DNA of 32,482 bases from the NCBI GenBank assembly GCA_022424955.1, contig JAKMGK010000113.1:1-32482 (forward strand), written 5' to 3'. Position 1 is the first letter of the stretch. Every line of letters starts with the position of its first letter. The DNA comes from Flavobacteriaceae bacterium (lineage in GTDB: Bacteria > Bacteroidota > Bacteroidia > Flavobacteriales > Flavobacteriaceae). Position numbers and translations under genes: made by a program. This document shows positions 1 through 9,157 of the stretch, in pieces. The notes beneath the pieces are model-generated. The model did not search any database. It saw only the letters and a list, made by a program, of their open reading frames with translations, and was not told where the DNA came from.

Positions 1-54
1 CTCAATAATTAACTCAATTTATGTGATTATAAGGCACAATATCAGTAAAATTGA

Positions 55-1098
55 TTAAAGCGGTCTATTCACAAAATATTGACGAAGATAAAGACTGCTG
101 ATAGAACATATAAAGAAGCTAATTCCCCAATAAATATTCACCTCTGTTGTAAAACCACTTATACCAATTGCCCACCAAAAAAAGAAAATTATAAGCCCTC
201 CTAGGTACTTAATAGAGCCGTGAAAAACAACATCATCAAATTGGTTGACAAGAGAATTAATGGCTAAATGTGCGGGGAGATTAACAAAGCTAAATAGGGC
301 GATAAGGATTTTGTAGACAAAAAGTTTCTTAGTGGGTAGAGCTAAATTAGGGGCGGTTTTTTCTAATGCTGTTTTTAATTGGCTAAAGGGCAGTGGAGTG
401 TTTTTTCGATTGATATAAATCTTTTTCTCCGCATAAGAAGAATCGTTTTTTGGATACCAAAGGCAGGCCTCCATTTCAAATTGTAAAGTATCTCGCAATT
501 TATTGAGGCCTTTCGCAGGGTTTTCTTGATAAGTATTCAGGTAATCTTGCACATAAATGGCATTCCCATAAACAACCGTGCAATCGTGTCTTGCATGAAG
601 ATGATTTCCATAATTTATTCCTACTGGCTGAAGATAAATAGGGTATTGTGGCGAGCGCAACTGTGCCTCCATGGCTAGTCGAGAACTTCCTTTCGACAGG
701 CGCAAAAGATAGTATTGATCGTGGTGCTTTCCTTCAGAAAACATCATCATATTTTGTTTTTTATTCAAGAGAGTATAACATCGTTCAAAAACTTGCTGAT
801 TGTTTTTAAGCTTGTCATACCCGTCGCGAATGCGGTAAACGGGAATGGTTTGCATGGCGTCGAGAAACCACTGCAAAGGTCCACCAAAGACATCACTACG
901 GGTGAGGGAGTAAATCGATTTCCCTGCAGTTGTTCCAACCAGTAAGGGGTCTAGCAAAGCATTTTGATGGTTGGGAGAAAATAAAACAGCCCCATTTGTT
1001 GGAATATTTTCCTTCCCAATGACCTTAAAATTCCTAAAGTAAAAGAAGTTGTATTTGGAAAGGGAAAAACGGATAATTGCGTAAAAGATTTTCTTCAT
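55..1098 (-). CDS. PlsC-like 1-acylglycerol-3-phosphate acyltransferase, membrane-bound
   Basis: 347 residues. It probably transfers an acyl group to a lysophospholipid or related glycerol lipid at the inner membrane. The N-terminal half carries the acyltransferase signature: an N-H pair at residues 43-44 followed by D50 (spacing H-x5-D, one residue longer than the classic H-x4-D), and an F-S-E-G-K motif near residue 121 in place of the usual F-P-E-G-T. Two hydrophobic stretches near 258-284 and 298-340 would anchor the C-terminus. The ATG start is followed by a basic, hydrophobic N-terminus. It is transcribed divergently from atpD. The family is clear; the exact acyl acceptor cannot be told from sequence. 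Confidence 0.85.
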   Translation of the reverse strand: MKKIFYAIIRFSLSKYNFFYFRNFKVIGKENIPTNGAVLFSPNHQNALLDPLLVGTTAGKSIYSLTRSDVFGGPLQWFLDAMQTIPVYRIRDGYDKLKNNQQVFERCYTLLNKKQNMMMFSEGKHHDQYYLLRLSKGSSRLAMEAQLRSPQYPIYLQPVGINYGNHLHARHDCTVVYGNAIYVQDYLNTYQENPAKGLNKLRDTLQFEMEACLWYPKNDSSYAEKKIYINRKNTPLPFSQLKTALEKTAPNLALPTKKLFVYKILIALFSFVNLPAHLAINSLVNQFDDVVFHGSIKYLGGLIIFFFWWAIGISGFTTEVNIYWGISFFICSISSLYLRQYFVNRPL

Positions 1099-1149
1099 TT
1101 TGGTTTCCTTAACCTAAAGATAAAATTCCCTGAAAATTATTAGGTGTAA

Positions 1150-2748
<1,599 letters not shown>

Positions 2749-2750
2749 GC

Positions 2751-3029
2751 ATGTATTTGGAAATCATTTCACCTGAAGCCAAACTATTTACCGGGGAAGT
2801 TGAGTCACTCACTCTCCCTGGTACAAATGGTTGTTTTCAATTATTAGAAAACCACGCCCCTATTGTATCAACCCTTCAAGCGGGAGCAGTAAAAATTAAG
2901 GGCAATATTACTATTGCAGAAGACTACCAAAATCAATTTGAAAGTATTTCAAAAGAGGAAACCCTTTTTACCATTTCGTCTGGAACAATTGAAATGCGTG
3001 ACAATAAAATTATCTTGTTAAGCGACTAA
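2751..3029 (+). CDS. atpC: F1Fo ATP synthase subunit epsilon, short form
   Basis: 92 residues, starting 2 bases after the atpD stop, so co-transcribed with it. Epsilon sits on the central stalk and couples rotation to catalysis. The N-terminal beta-sandwich is recognisable (L-E-I-I-S-P-E-A near the start and N-H-A-P-I-V around residues 33-38). The E. coli protein is about 139 residues; the C-terminal helical hairpin, which inhibits ATP hydrolysis there, is absent here. The short form is common in Bacteroidota, so this is not a truncation. Inference: this enzyme cannot use epsilon-CTD inhibition. Confidence 0.93.
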   Translation: MYLEIISPEAKLFTGEVESLTLPGTNGCFQLLENHAPIVSTLQAGAVKIKGNITIAEDYQNQFESISKEETLFTISSGTIEMRDNKIILLSD

Positions 3030-3068
3030 CGTTAACCCTATTTTCCTAAATCTTTAAAATTTTACCTT

Positions 3069-4889
3069 ATGAAAAAGTATTTCCTACTACTTTTTTTGCC
3101 TTTCTGTGTCAATCTATTTGCACAGCAAAATAAAGATTCAATTCCCACAAAACAACTTAAAGAAGTTGTTGTAAGCTCTACTAGAATTGACTTGCCCTTG
3201 TCAGAGAACGCACGTTCTATTCAAGTCATTACAAAAGAAAACATCCAGCAAGCCGGAGTAACAACCGTGGCTGATTTATTACAACAAGTCGCTGGGATTG
3301 ATATTCGTCGTCGTGGTATTGCTGGAACACAAGCTGACTTATACATTCGAGGGGGTAGTTTTGACCAGACATTATTATTAATCGATGGGATAAAATTAGA
3401 CGATGCACAAACGGGTCACCACACCCTTAATCTAGCTCTTCCTCTTGAGGTGATTGAGCGCATTGAGATTATCAAAGGCCCGGCGGCTAGAATTTTTGGC
3501 CAAAATGCCTTCACCGGTGCGATCAATATTGTTACAAAGTCAACCTTAGACACTACCGGGTTAGTCAACGCACAAGCAGGGTCTTATGGACAAATAAATG
3601 TTGAGTTGACGATGGGGAGTTCTAACGAAAACTCAATTCTTTTAGCGCATTACTCTTTCAATACGGCTCAGGGTTATCGTTATAATACCGACTTTGAAAA
3701 TCAAAACATTTTTTTAAAGGGGCAGTTTAATCAACAGGCTACCCCCATTGATTTTATCGCTTCTTTTTCTGAACGCAAGTTTGGGGCAAATGGTTTTTAT
3801 GCACTTCCCACTTATGCAGATCAATACGAAGAAACCCAAGGGAGTTTAGTCGCTTTTTCTTCTCGAATTAATAAAGGGAACTGGTTATTTAAACCAAGAC
3901 TCTACTGGAGAAGAGGTCAAGACGAATACATTTTTGTACGCCATAATCCTGCGATATATCGCAATCTGCACATTACCCATAAAGTTGGTTTCGCCTTTGA
4001 TGCTTCAAACACCAGTCAACTGGGTCAAACAGGATTAGGGATAGATTTAGCAAGGGTAAGTATTGCGAGTAATAATCTAGGAGATCGCTCTCGTTTTATG
4101 ACGACTTTTTTTGCAGAGCACCGCTTTCTTCTCATCAACGATCAATTAGACATCACTCCAGGTGTAGCAGTAACTAATTACACAGATTTTGGCACGCAAT
4201 TTTTCCCAGGAGTAGACATTGGATTTGCAGTAAATGAGCAATTTCGTTTATATGGAAATACTGGCTATACCTATAGAATTCCAACTTTTACAGACTTGTA
4301 TTACAGTGACCCGACTACTTTAGGGAATGAGAATTTAAATCCAGAAGAAGCCTTAACAGAAGAAATAGGGTTGCGAGGGAATTATGACAACTGGGAATTT
4401 ACTGCCGCGGCTTTTTTGCGTCAAGCAAAAAATCTTATTGATTACATAAGACCTACAGAAGAAGGGCGTTTTGAAGCGACTAATATTCGTAAAGTAAATA
4501 CCCACGGAATCGAATTAGAGGTAAAAAAACAGTTTAAACTGGGTAATCAGTCCCAGCGATTACATATGGGCTATGTCTATTTAAACGACGATGTAAAAGC
4601 GATTAATATCAATGCTTCCCGCTACACCATTAACAGTTTAAGGCATCATTTTACTTTTAACTATGCCAGTTCTATTACGAAAAACTTGACGGGGAATATT
4701 GCGTTTAAACACGCTCAGCGTCCTTTACAAGAAAGTTATCAAGTCTTAGACCTCAATGTGCAATGGCAGCTCAATGACTTGCGCATAAGCTTCTATGCAA
4801 ATAATATTTTAAATGAAGTTTATAGTGAAAGCAACCTTGTCCCTATGCCTTTAGGTAATGGTTTACTAGGACTTCAAGTTGTTTTCTAG
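3069..4889 (+). CDS. TonB-dependent outer-membrane receptor, BtuB-like
   Basis: 606 residues. A Sec signal peptide covers residues 1-19 (hydrophobic, ending F-A-Q). It is followed by a K-E-V-V-V TonB-box-like stretch, a plug domain at roughly 40-150 (with the typical I-R-G-G-S-F-D-Q-T-L-L-L-I-D-G run and I-E-I-I-K-G-P), and a beta-barrel to the end with a terminal aromatic residue (V-V-F). It lacks the N-terminal carboxypeptidase-like domain of SusC proteins and has the size of vitamin B12 or siderophore receptors. The substrate is unknown; the plug resembles BtuB-like proteins. It follows atpC by 39 bases but is probably functionally separate. Its last 24 bases overlap the end of convergent recX. 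Confidence 0.88.
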   Translation: MKKYFLLLFLPFCVNLFAQQNKDSIPTKQLKEVVVSSTRIDLPLSENARSIQVITKENIQQAGVTTVADLLQQVAGIDIRRRGIAGTQADLYIRGGSFDQTLLLIDGIKLDDAQTGHHTLNLALPLEVIERIEIIKGPAARIFGQNAFTGAINIVTKSTLDTTGLVNAQAGSYGQINVELTMGSSNENSILLAHYSFNTAQGYRYNTDFENQNIFLKGQFNQQATPIDFIASFSERKFGANGFYALPTYADQYEETQGSLVAFSSRINKGNWLFKPRLYWRRGQDEYIFVRHNPAIYRNLHITHKVGFAFDASNTSQLGQTGLGIDLARVSIASNNLGDRSRFMTTFFAEHRFLLINDQLDITPGVAVTNYTDFGTQFFPGVDIGFAVNEQFRLYGNTGYTYRIPTFTDLYYSDPTTLGNENLNPEEALTEEIGLRGNYDNWEFTAAAFLRQAKNLIDYIRPTEEGRFEATNIRKVNTHGIELEVKKQFKLGNQSQRLHMGYVYLNDDVKAININASRYTINSLRHHFTFNYASSITKNLTGNIAFKHAQRPLQESYQVLDLNVQWQLNDLRISFYANNILNEVYSESNLVPMPLGNGLLGLQVVF

Positions 4890-5351
4890 GCTAGTGATTA
4901 TTTCATAAATCAAATGGCTCTCCCAGCCCCTGTATCGCAGTGCGTAGATGACTTTCTTTTTGCGATAAGCCATTGTTCTATGGGCATTGCTTTGCCAAAA
5001 TTTTTCAGCGATTTCTGAAAGGGTATTAAGGTAATCTTCTTCTGGAATTTCTTTAAGCGCTATTTTAATGTTGTAGGCTGAAATTTGTCTCATTTTGAGT
5101 TCGCGTATAATCCTATCCCTGCCCCATTTTTTGATGCGGAATTTACCACGGGCAAAGCTTTGGGCAAAACGGGTCTCGTTGAGATAATTCTCTTGAATCA
5201 GTTTCCCTATGATTACATCAATTGCATTTGGTATCATTTTCATTTGCCGCAACTTTTGTATGACTTCTTGATGGCAACGCTCTTGATAGGCACAATAATG
5301 TTCTATCTTCTTTTGGGCCTCGTCAAGAGAATAAGCGACTTGTTTTTGCAT
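4866..5351 (-). CDS. recX: Regulatory protein RecX
   Basis: 161 residues. RecX binds RecA filaments and limits their growth. The sequence shows the repeated three-helix pattern of the family, with G-R-D-R-I-I-R-E-L near residues 83-91 and K-K-K-V-I-Y-A-L-R-Y-R-G-W near the C-terminus. The reading frame stays open upstream to 5675, but that part lies antisense to no known domain, runs through the rng terminator and into rng, so the ATG at 5351 is chosen. A near-consensus -7 box (TATCTTCG, minus strand, 5356-5363) ends 4 bases before this ATG, implying a leaderless or nearly leaderless mRNA. The 3' end overlaps the convergent receptor gene by 24 bases. Confidence 0.85.
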   Translation of the reverse strand: MQKQVAYSLDEAQKKIEHYCAYQERCHQEVIQKLRQMKMIPNAIDVIIGKLIQENYLNETRFAQSFARGKFRIKKWGRDRIIRELKMRQISAYNIKIALKEIPEEDYLNTLSEIAEKFWQSNAHRTMAYRKKKVIYALRYRGWESHLIYEIITSLENNLKS

Positions 5352-5374
5352 GTCACGAAGATACTTTATTTCAT

Positions 5375-5404
5375 AAAAAAAGCGGCACTCAAGGAGTACC
5401 GCTT
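5375..5404 (-). terminator. Rho-independent terminator of rng
   Basis: Read on the minus strand, AAGCGGTACT and AGTGCCGCTT form a 10-bp stem (one G-U pair) around the loop CCTTG, followed by a T run. It begins 6 bases after the rng stop. On the plus strand the G-U pair becomes a C-A mismatch, so the element is built for minus-strand transcription. It separates rng from recX. Confidence 0.85.
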
Positions 5405-5409
5405 CAATT

Positions 5410-6963
5410 TTAACCACGTAGCGCTTTATTGTTTTGATCACTAAAGCGATAGTGTAAATACTGGTAAGCATCTCTAGGAACAATTTTGATCCATTTTTTG
5501 TGCTGCCACCACCATTGTGTCCGAATGGAAAAGACGCCTTGGTTGAGGTAGGCTGCGATAAAAGGGTGTACATGTAACTGTACCTTCCTTTTTCGATGCT
5601 TAGCATGCTTAACAATTTTGTTAAGGTCTGCGTTGATTTTATCAAGTAAAACAATTGGAGCTTCGACTTCTCCATTAATATTAGGGTTGGGTTCTTTTGT
5701 TTTAATGTTCATCTCTGGACGAACCCGTTGACGAGTAATTTGTATCAAACCAAACTTTGAAGGGGGTAAGATTTTATGTTTGGTTCTGTCACTGCTCATC
5801 TCTTCTTTGAGATGTTCAAAAAGTTTCCGTCTATTTTCACTAGAGGCTAGATCGATAAAATCGACCACAATAATGCCTCCCATATCGCGAAGACGCAATT
5901 GTCTTGCAATTTCTGTGGCAGAGATCATATTGACCTCCATGGCGGTGTCTTCTTGACTTTTTGCTTTATTGGAACGGTTTCCACTATTGACGTCTATCAC
6001 GTGCAATGCTTCAGTGTGTTCTATAACCAAATAAGCTCCTTTTTGCATGGAAACTGTTTTTCCAAAAGCAGTTTTGATTTGCCTTTCAATGCCGTATTTC
6101 TCAAATATTGGGAGAGAATTTGCATAGAGTTTGACAATCCCTTTCTTTTTAGGAGCTATGGTTTCAAGATAATCTTGGACTTCTTCCAACAGGCCTTTAT
6201 CGTCTACATGAATTCCAGTAAAGGAGTCATCAAAAATATCCCTTAGAATAGAGGAAGATCTGTTAATCTCACTCAGCACTTTTGTTGGATATTTATTGAT
6301 TTTAGACAGGCTAGCACACATTTTCTTCCAGCGGTTTATTAGTTGCTGGAGGTCGGCGTCTAGTTCGGCCACTTTTTTGTCTTGCGCTACAGTACGAATA
6401 ATTACCCCAAAGTTTTTTGGGCGAATACTTTGCACTAAGCGTTTTAATCTGTTTTTTTCTTCGCGATTTTCAATTTTTTGTGAAATTGAGATACGATCAG
6501 AAAAGGGAACAAGTACCATGTAGCGTCCTGCTAGCGATAGTTCTGAACTAATGCGTGGACCCTTAGTCGAAATGGGTTCTTTGACTACCTGAACAAGAAT
6601 GTGTTGATTCGAGTTAAGGATGTCACTAACTTTCCCTGTTTTTTCTATTTCTGCTTCGAACTTAAAGTTCTTGAGTAAATAGTCTTTTGTTTTACCTGTA
6701 CTTATTTGTTTAATAAATTTCAATAGAGAGGGCAGTTTTGGACCTAGGTCGTGATAGTGTAAAAAACCATCTTTTTCGTGACCTACGTTGACAAAAGCTG
6801 CGTTGAGACCTGAAACAGATTTTCGGACTTTGGCGTAAAAAATGTCACCTACCGAAAACTTGTTGTCTTCTACTTCTTTATTGAGCTCAATTAGTTTTCC
6901 ATCCTTGAGTAAAGCAAAATCAACCGCAGAGGAATTCGATCGGATAATCAGTTCTTTATTCAC
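5410..6963 (-). CDS. rng: Ribonuclease G/E family endoribonuclease
   Basis: 517 residues. This single-strand-specific endonuclease acts in rRNA maturation and mRNA decay. An S1 RNA-binding domain covers about residues 37-130 (V-G-D-I-F-Y-A-K-V start). The catalytic core has the two metal-binding aspartates in V-I-D-V-N-S-G (D324) and V-V-D-F-I-D-L (D368), equivalent to D303 and D346 of E. coli RNase E. The C-P-x-C zinc-link motif expected after the Q-I-T-R-Q-R-V-R-P motif (about 408-416) is absent: the stretch 417-436 has no cysteine. The protein has no long disordered degradosome scaffold, so it is RNase G-sized. It lies downstream of the HU-type gene and the 29-residue gene. The leader holds two inverted repeats described separately. 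Confidence 0.93.
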   Translation of the reverse strand: MNKELIIRSNSSAVDFALLKDGKLIELNKEVEDNKFSVGDIFYAKVRKSVSGLNAAFVNVGHEKDGFLHYHDLGPKLPSLLKFIKQISTGKTKDYLLKNFKFEAEIEKTGKVSDILNSNQHILVQVVKEPISTKGPRISSELSLAGRYMVLVPFSDRISISQKIENREEKNRLKRLVQSIRPKNFGVIIRTVAQDKKVAELDADLQQLINRWKKMCASLSKINKYPTKVLSEINRSSSILRDIFDDSFTGIHVDDKGLLEEVQDYLETIAPKKKGIVKLYANSLPIFEKYGIERQIKTAFGKTVSMQKGAYLVIEHTEALHVIDVNSGNRSNKAKSQEDTAMEVNMISATEIARQLRLRDMGGIIVVDFIDLASSENRRKLFEHLKEEMSSDRTKHKILPPSKFGLIQITRQRVRPEMNIKTKEPNPNINGEVEAPIVLLDKINADLNKIVKHAKHRKRKVQLHVHPFIAAYLNQGVFSIRTQWWWQHKKWIKIVPRDAYQYLHYRFSDQNNKALRG

Positions 6964-6978
6964 TCTGAGTTATTTTGT

Positions 6979-7000
6979 GGCTGGAGAGATCTCCCTAGCC
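6979..7000 (-). promoter_or_regulatory. Inverted repeat in the rng leader
   Basis: GGCT and AGCC flank GGAGA-GA-TCTCC, giving an interrupted dyad that starts 16 bases upstream of the rng ATG. It could fold in the rng 5' leader. E. coli rne is autoregulated through leader hairpins; whether this one works likewise is inference only. Confidence 0.4.
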
Positions 7001-7035
7001 GATTAAACAATAATTTTTCAGGATTTTAACCTGTA

Positions 7036-7057
7036 AAGTAAACAATGTTGTTTACTT
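7036..7057. promoter_or_regulatory. Perfect 22-bp palindrome, operator-like
   Basis: AAGTAAACAA, the two bases TG, then TTGTTTACTT: two perfect 10-base arms. It lies 43 bases beyond the stop of the 29-residue gene and 73 bases upstream of rng. The spacer is too short and the following T run too weak for a good terminator, so a protein-binding site is more likely. Confidence 0.45.
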
Positions 7058-7099
7058 AATTTCAAAGAACAATGAATTTTTTAAAGTGAATTCAAATCA

Positions 7100-7189
7100 C
7101 TATTTCTTTTTGTGGCGATTCGCTCTACGTCTTTTTTTACGTTTGTGCGTTGCTACCTTGTGTCTTTTACGTTTTTTACCACTTGGCAT
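7100..7189 (-). CDS. 29-residue very basic protein, ribosomal-protein-like
   Basis: 29 residues, read from the ATG at 7189 to a TAG at 7100-7102. It starts M-P-S-G-K-K-R-K-R-H-K and ends N-R-H-K-K-K; about two thirds of residues are Lys, Arg or His. It lies 26 bases downstream of the HU-type gene, the usual place for this conserved small gene in Bacteroidota as I recall it. The composition is that of tiny ribosomal proteins that thread into rRNA. It may be a Bacteroidota-specific large-subunit protein (a protein called bL38 was reported in a Flavobacterium ribosome structure), but I cannot confirm that this is that sequence. Confidence 0.75.
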   Translation of the reverse strand: MPSGKKRKRHKVATHKRKKRRRANRHKKK

Positions 7190-7215
7190 AATGACTATTA
7201 GTTAGGGTTAATAAT

Positions 7216-7506
7216 TTATTTAACGGCGACTTTTGATTTTACCCCGTTCATGAAGATTTTTGCAGGTTTAAAGGCAGGAATATTATGGGCTGGAATAATT
7301 ACTGCGGTATTTTTAGAAATATTTCTTCCTGTTTTCTTAGCTCTAGTTTTGATTACAAAACTTCCAAAACCTCTTAGGTAAACATTTTCTCCATTTTCTA
7401 GAGAACCTTTAACTTCCTCCATAAATTTTTCAACAGTTGCTTGCACATCCCCTTTATCAATACCTAATTCATTTGATATATTGGAAACAATTTCTGCTTT
7501 TGTCAT
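7216..7506 (-). CDS. HU/IHF family DNA-binding protein
   Basis: 96 residues, normal length for the family. It is a small dimeric nucleoid protein that bends DNA. The N-terminal helices (T-K-A-E-I-V at 2-7) lead to the G-F-G-S-F motif at about 46-50 and the basic beta-arm with the K-K-T-G-R-N motif (about 57-62); the arm carries the I-P-A-H-N-I-P-A-F-K-P-A-K stretch, whose proline inserts between base pairs. The C-terminus is slightly extended and basic. It heads a minus-strand run with the 29-residue gene and perhaps rng. It is transcribed divergently from mutY from a promoter with a clear -7 box. Confidence 0.93.
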   Translation of the reverse strand: MTKAEIVSNISNELGIDKGDVQATVEKFMEEVKGSLENGENVYLRGFGSFVIKTRAKKTGRNISKNTAVIIPAHNIPAFKPAKIFMNGVKSKVAVK

Positions 7507-7524
7507 TGTCTTAGAATTTAAAAA

Positions 7525-7552
7525 TTAAAAAAAACCTCTTTGAATTGAGGTT
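7525..7552 (-). promoter_or_regulatory. Terminator-like hairpin at the 5' end of the HU-type gene mRNA
   Basis: On the minus strand AACCTC, an 8-base loop and GAGGTT are followed directly by a T run. The hairpin starts 2 bases after the -7 box, so it would form the very 5' end of the transcript, 27 bases before the HU-type start codon. It looks like an intrinsic terminator in front of the gene it should express. It could be an attenuator or a 5' stabilising stem. Confidence 0.6.
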
Positions 7553-7554
7553 CG

Positions 7555-7579
7555 CAAATATATAAATTAAATATTACAA
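7555..7579 (-). promoter_or_regulatory. Promoter of the HU-type gene
   Basis: Minus strand: TATATTTG at 7555-7562 is an exact -7 box. A TTG at 7577-7579 lies 14 bases upstream of it, closer than the common spacing of about 19, so the upstream element is less certain. Confidence 0.6.
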
Positions 7580-7644
7580 TTATCCTCCCCTAAATCATTA
7601 ATATTTATCAATTTAATCCTGTAGATGCCTTAATTTTACGCTCA

Positions 7645-8688
7645 GTGGATTGGACAAAAACTTTATTAGATTGGTATAAAGAAAATAAACGTGATTTTCC
7701 GTGGCGGGAATCACAGGACCCTTATCAAATCTGGTTATCAGAGATTATTTTACAGCAAACACGTGTACAACAAGGGTTACCCTATTATGAAAAGTTCATA
7801 AAAAATTTCCCCACTGTTTTTGATTTAGCGGCTGCTTCAGAAGAGAACGTATTAAAACTCTGGCAAGGGTTAGGCTATTATTCTAGGGCGAGAAATTTAC
7901 ACGCTTCGGCACAATGGATAGTTAAAGAGCATCAAGGGAATTTTCCACAGACGTTTAAAGAATTGTTATTATTAAAAGGTGTGGGGGATTATACTGCCAG
8001 TGCGATCGCTTCAATTTGTTTTGAAGAACCCCAGGCGGTGGTCGATGGAAACGTCTATCGTTTTTTAGCCCGTTTTTTTGGTATTGAGATGCCCATAGAT
8101 ACCTCTGGCGCACATAAATATTTTAAAGATAAAGCTACTGTTTTAATGCAGGGTGTTTCTCCCAATACTTTTAATCAAGCCATGATGGAATTTGGGGCAA
8201 TACAATGTACCCCTAAATTAACGGACTGTGAGCAGTGCCCTTTTGCCCAAAAATGCGTTGCCTATCAACAAGGAAAAGTAAATGCATTCCCTGTTAAGAT
8301 CAAAAAGGTAAAAGTTAAAAAGCGCTATTTTAATTATTTAGTCATTAAAACTCCAAGTGAACAAACTGTTGTTAAACAAAGGAAAGCGAAAGGAATCTGG
8401 CAAAACCTTTATGAGTTTCCCTTGATTGAAGCCGCTTCGATGATAGAAAAAGAGGAATTAATCAAGCAGCCAGATTTTATTCGATGGAGCAAGTTTAAAC
8501 TTATTTCTTGTGAAAGAGTGAACCCCAAAGCCATTAAGCATATTTTAACCCACCAGCATTTATACATTCAATTTTGGCAATTAGAATTAGGTCAAGAAAT
8601 AGTGGAATCAATTGATTACAAAGAACTTAAATCACTTCCAGTACCTGTTGTGATACAACACTTTATTGAAAATAATTACGTTGATTAA
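7645..8688 (+). CDS. mutY: Adenine DNA glycosylase MutY
   Basis: 347 residues. It removes adenine mispaired with 8-oxoguanine. The catalytic glutamate is E33 in L-S-E-I-I-L-Q-Q-T, the helix-hairpin-helix is at about 108-126 (L-L-K-G-V-G-D-Y-T-A-S-A), and the catalytic aspartate is D134 in V-V-D-G-N-V-Y-R. Four cysteines (188, 195, 198, 204) in C-x6-C-x2-C-x5-C bind the 4Fe-4S cluster. The C-terminal part from about 230 is the NUDIX-like 8-oxoG recognition domain. The start is GTG at 7645; no ATG fits and the protein aligns with family N-termini. A near-consensus -7 box (TAATTTTA, 7631-7638) ends 6 bases before it. The HU-type gene is divergent; ssb follows. Confidence 0.95.
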   Translation: MDWTKTLLDWYKENKRDFPWRESQDPYQIWLSEIILQQTRVQQGLPYYEKFIKNFPTVFDLAAASEENVLKLWQGLGYYSRARNLHASAQWIVKEHQGNFPQTFKELLLLKGVGDYTASAIASICFEEPQAVVDGNVYRFLARFFGIEMPIDTSGAHKYFKDKATVLMQGVSPNTFNQAMMEFGAIQCTPKLTDCEQCPFAQKCVAYQQGKVNAFPVKIKKVKVKKRYFNYLVIKTPSEQTVVKQRKAKGIWQNLYEFPLIEAASMIEKEELIKQPDFIRWSKFKLISCERVNPKAIKHILTHQHLYIQFWQLELGQEIVESIDYKELKSLPVPVVIQHFIENNYVD

Positions 8689-8707
8689 GTCGACTTTCTT
8701 ATATTTG
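8681..8707 (+). promoter_or_regulatory. Promoter of ssb-gldE-gldD
   Basis: TTG at 8681-8683, 16 bases, then an exact -7 box TATATTTG at 8700-8707. The upstream element overlaps the last codons of mutY. Transcription would start near 8713, about 24 bases before the ssb ATG, so ssb-gldE-gldD can be expressed independently of mutY. Confidence 0.65.
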
Positions 8708-8736
8708 AATATGTATAACCCAATAAATCTTCCGTT

Positions 8737-9141
8737 ATGAGTGGAACACTTAACAAAGTCATGTTAATAGGGCACTTAGGGGATAATGTCAAAATGCACT
8801 ACTTCGATGGAGGGGGGAGCATAGGGCGTTTTCCGCTGGCCACTAACGAGACCTACACCAAAAAAGATTCTGGTGAAAAAGTCACCAATACCGACTGGCA
8901 TACAGTTGTTGTGCGCAACAAAGCTGCAGAAATTTGCGAAAAGTATTTGACCAAAGGGGACAAAGTCTATGTTGAAGGAAAAATTAAAACCCGAAAATGG
9001 CAAGATGAAAGTGGAAATGATCGCTATAATACAGAAATCAATGTAGATGAGTTCACTTTTTTAAGTACTAAAAGCACCCCAGAAGGAGGCGCACTCCCAG
9101 CAGCTCAACCCAAAGGGGAAAAAGATGATTTACCGTTTTAA
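8737..9141 (+). CDS. ssb: Single-stranded DNA-binding protein
   Basis: 134 residues, shorter than E. coli SSB. The OB-fold covers about residues 1-108, beginning L-N-K-V-M-L-I-G-H-L-G-D and including N-T-D-W-H-T-V-V-V. A short linker leads to the acidic tip D-D-L-P-F, which docks partner repair proteins. This is the copy that sits between mutY and gldE in flavobacteria; another ssb elsewhere is possible but not visible here. A 16-base gap separates it from gldE, so co-expression is likely. Confidence 0.95.
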   Translation: MSGTLNKVMLIGHLGDNVKMHYFDGGGSIGRFPLATNETYTKKDSGEKVTNTDWHTVVVRNKAAEICEKYLTKGDKVYVEGKIKTRKWQDESGNDRYNTEINVDEFTFLSTKSTPEGGALPAAQPKGEKDDLPF

Positions 9142-9157
9142 AATTTAAACCAAGTAA

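Noticed and set aside
5352-5675. Upstream extension of the recX frame by 108 residues
   Set aside because: It runs through the rng terminator and into the rng coding region in another frame; the RecX family length and the -7 box fit the ATG at 5351.
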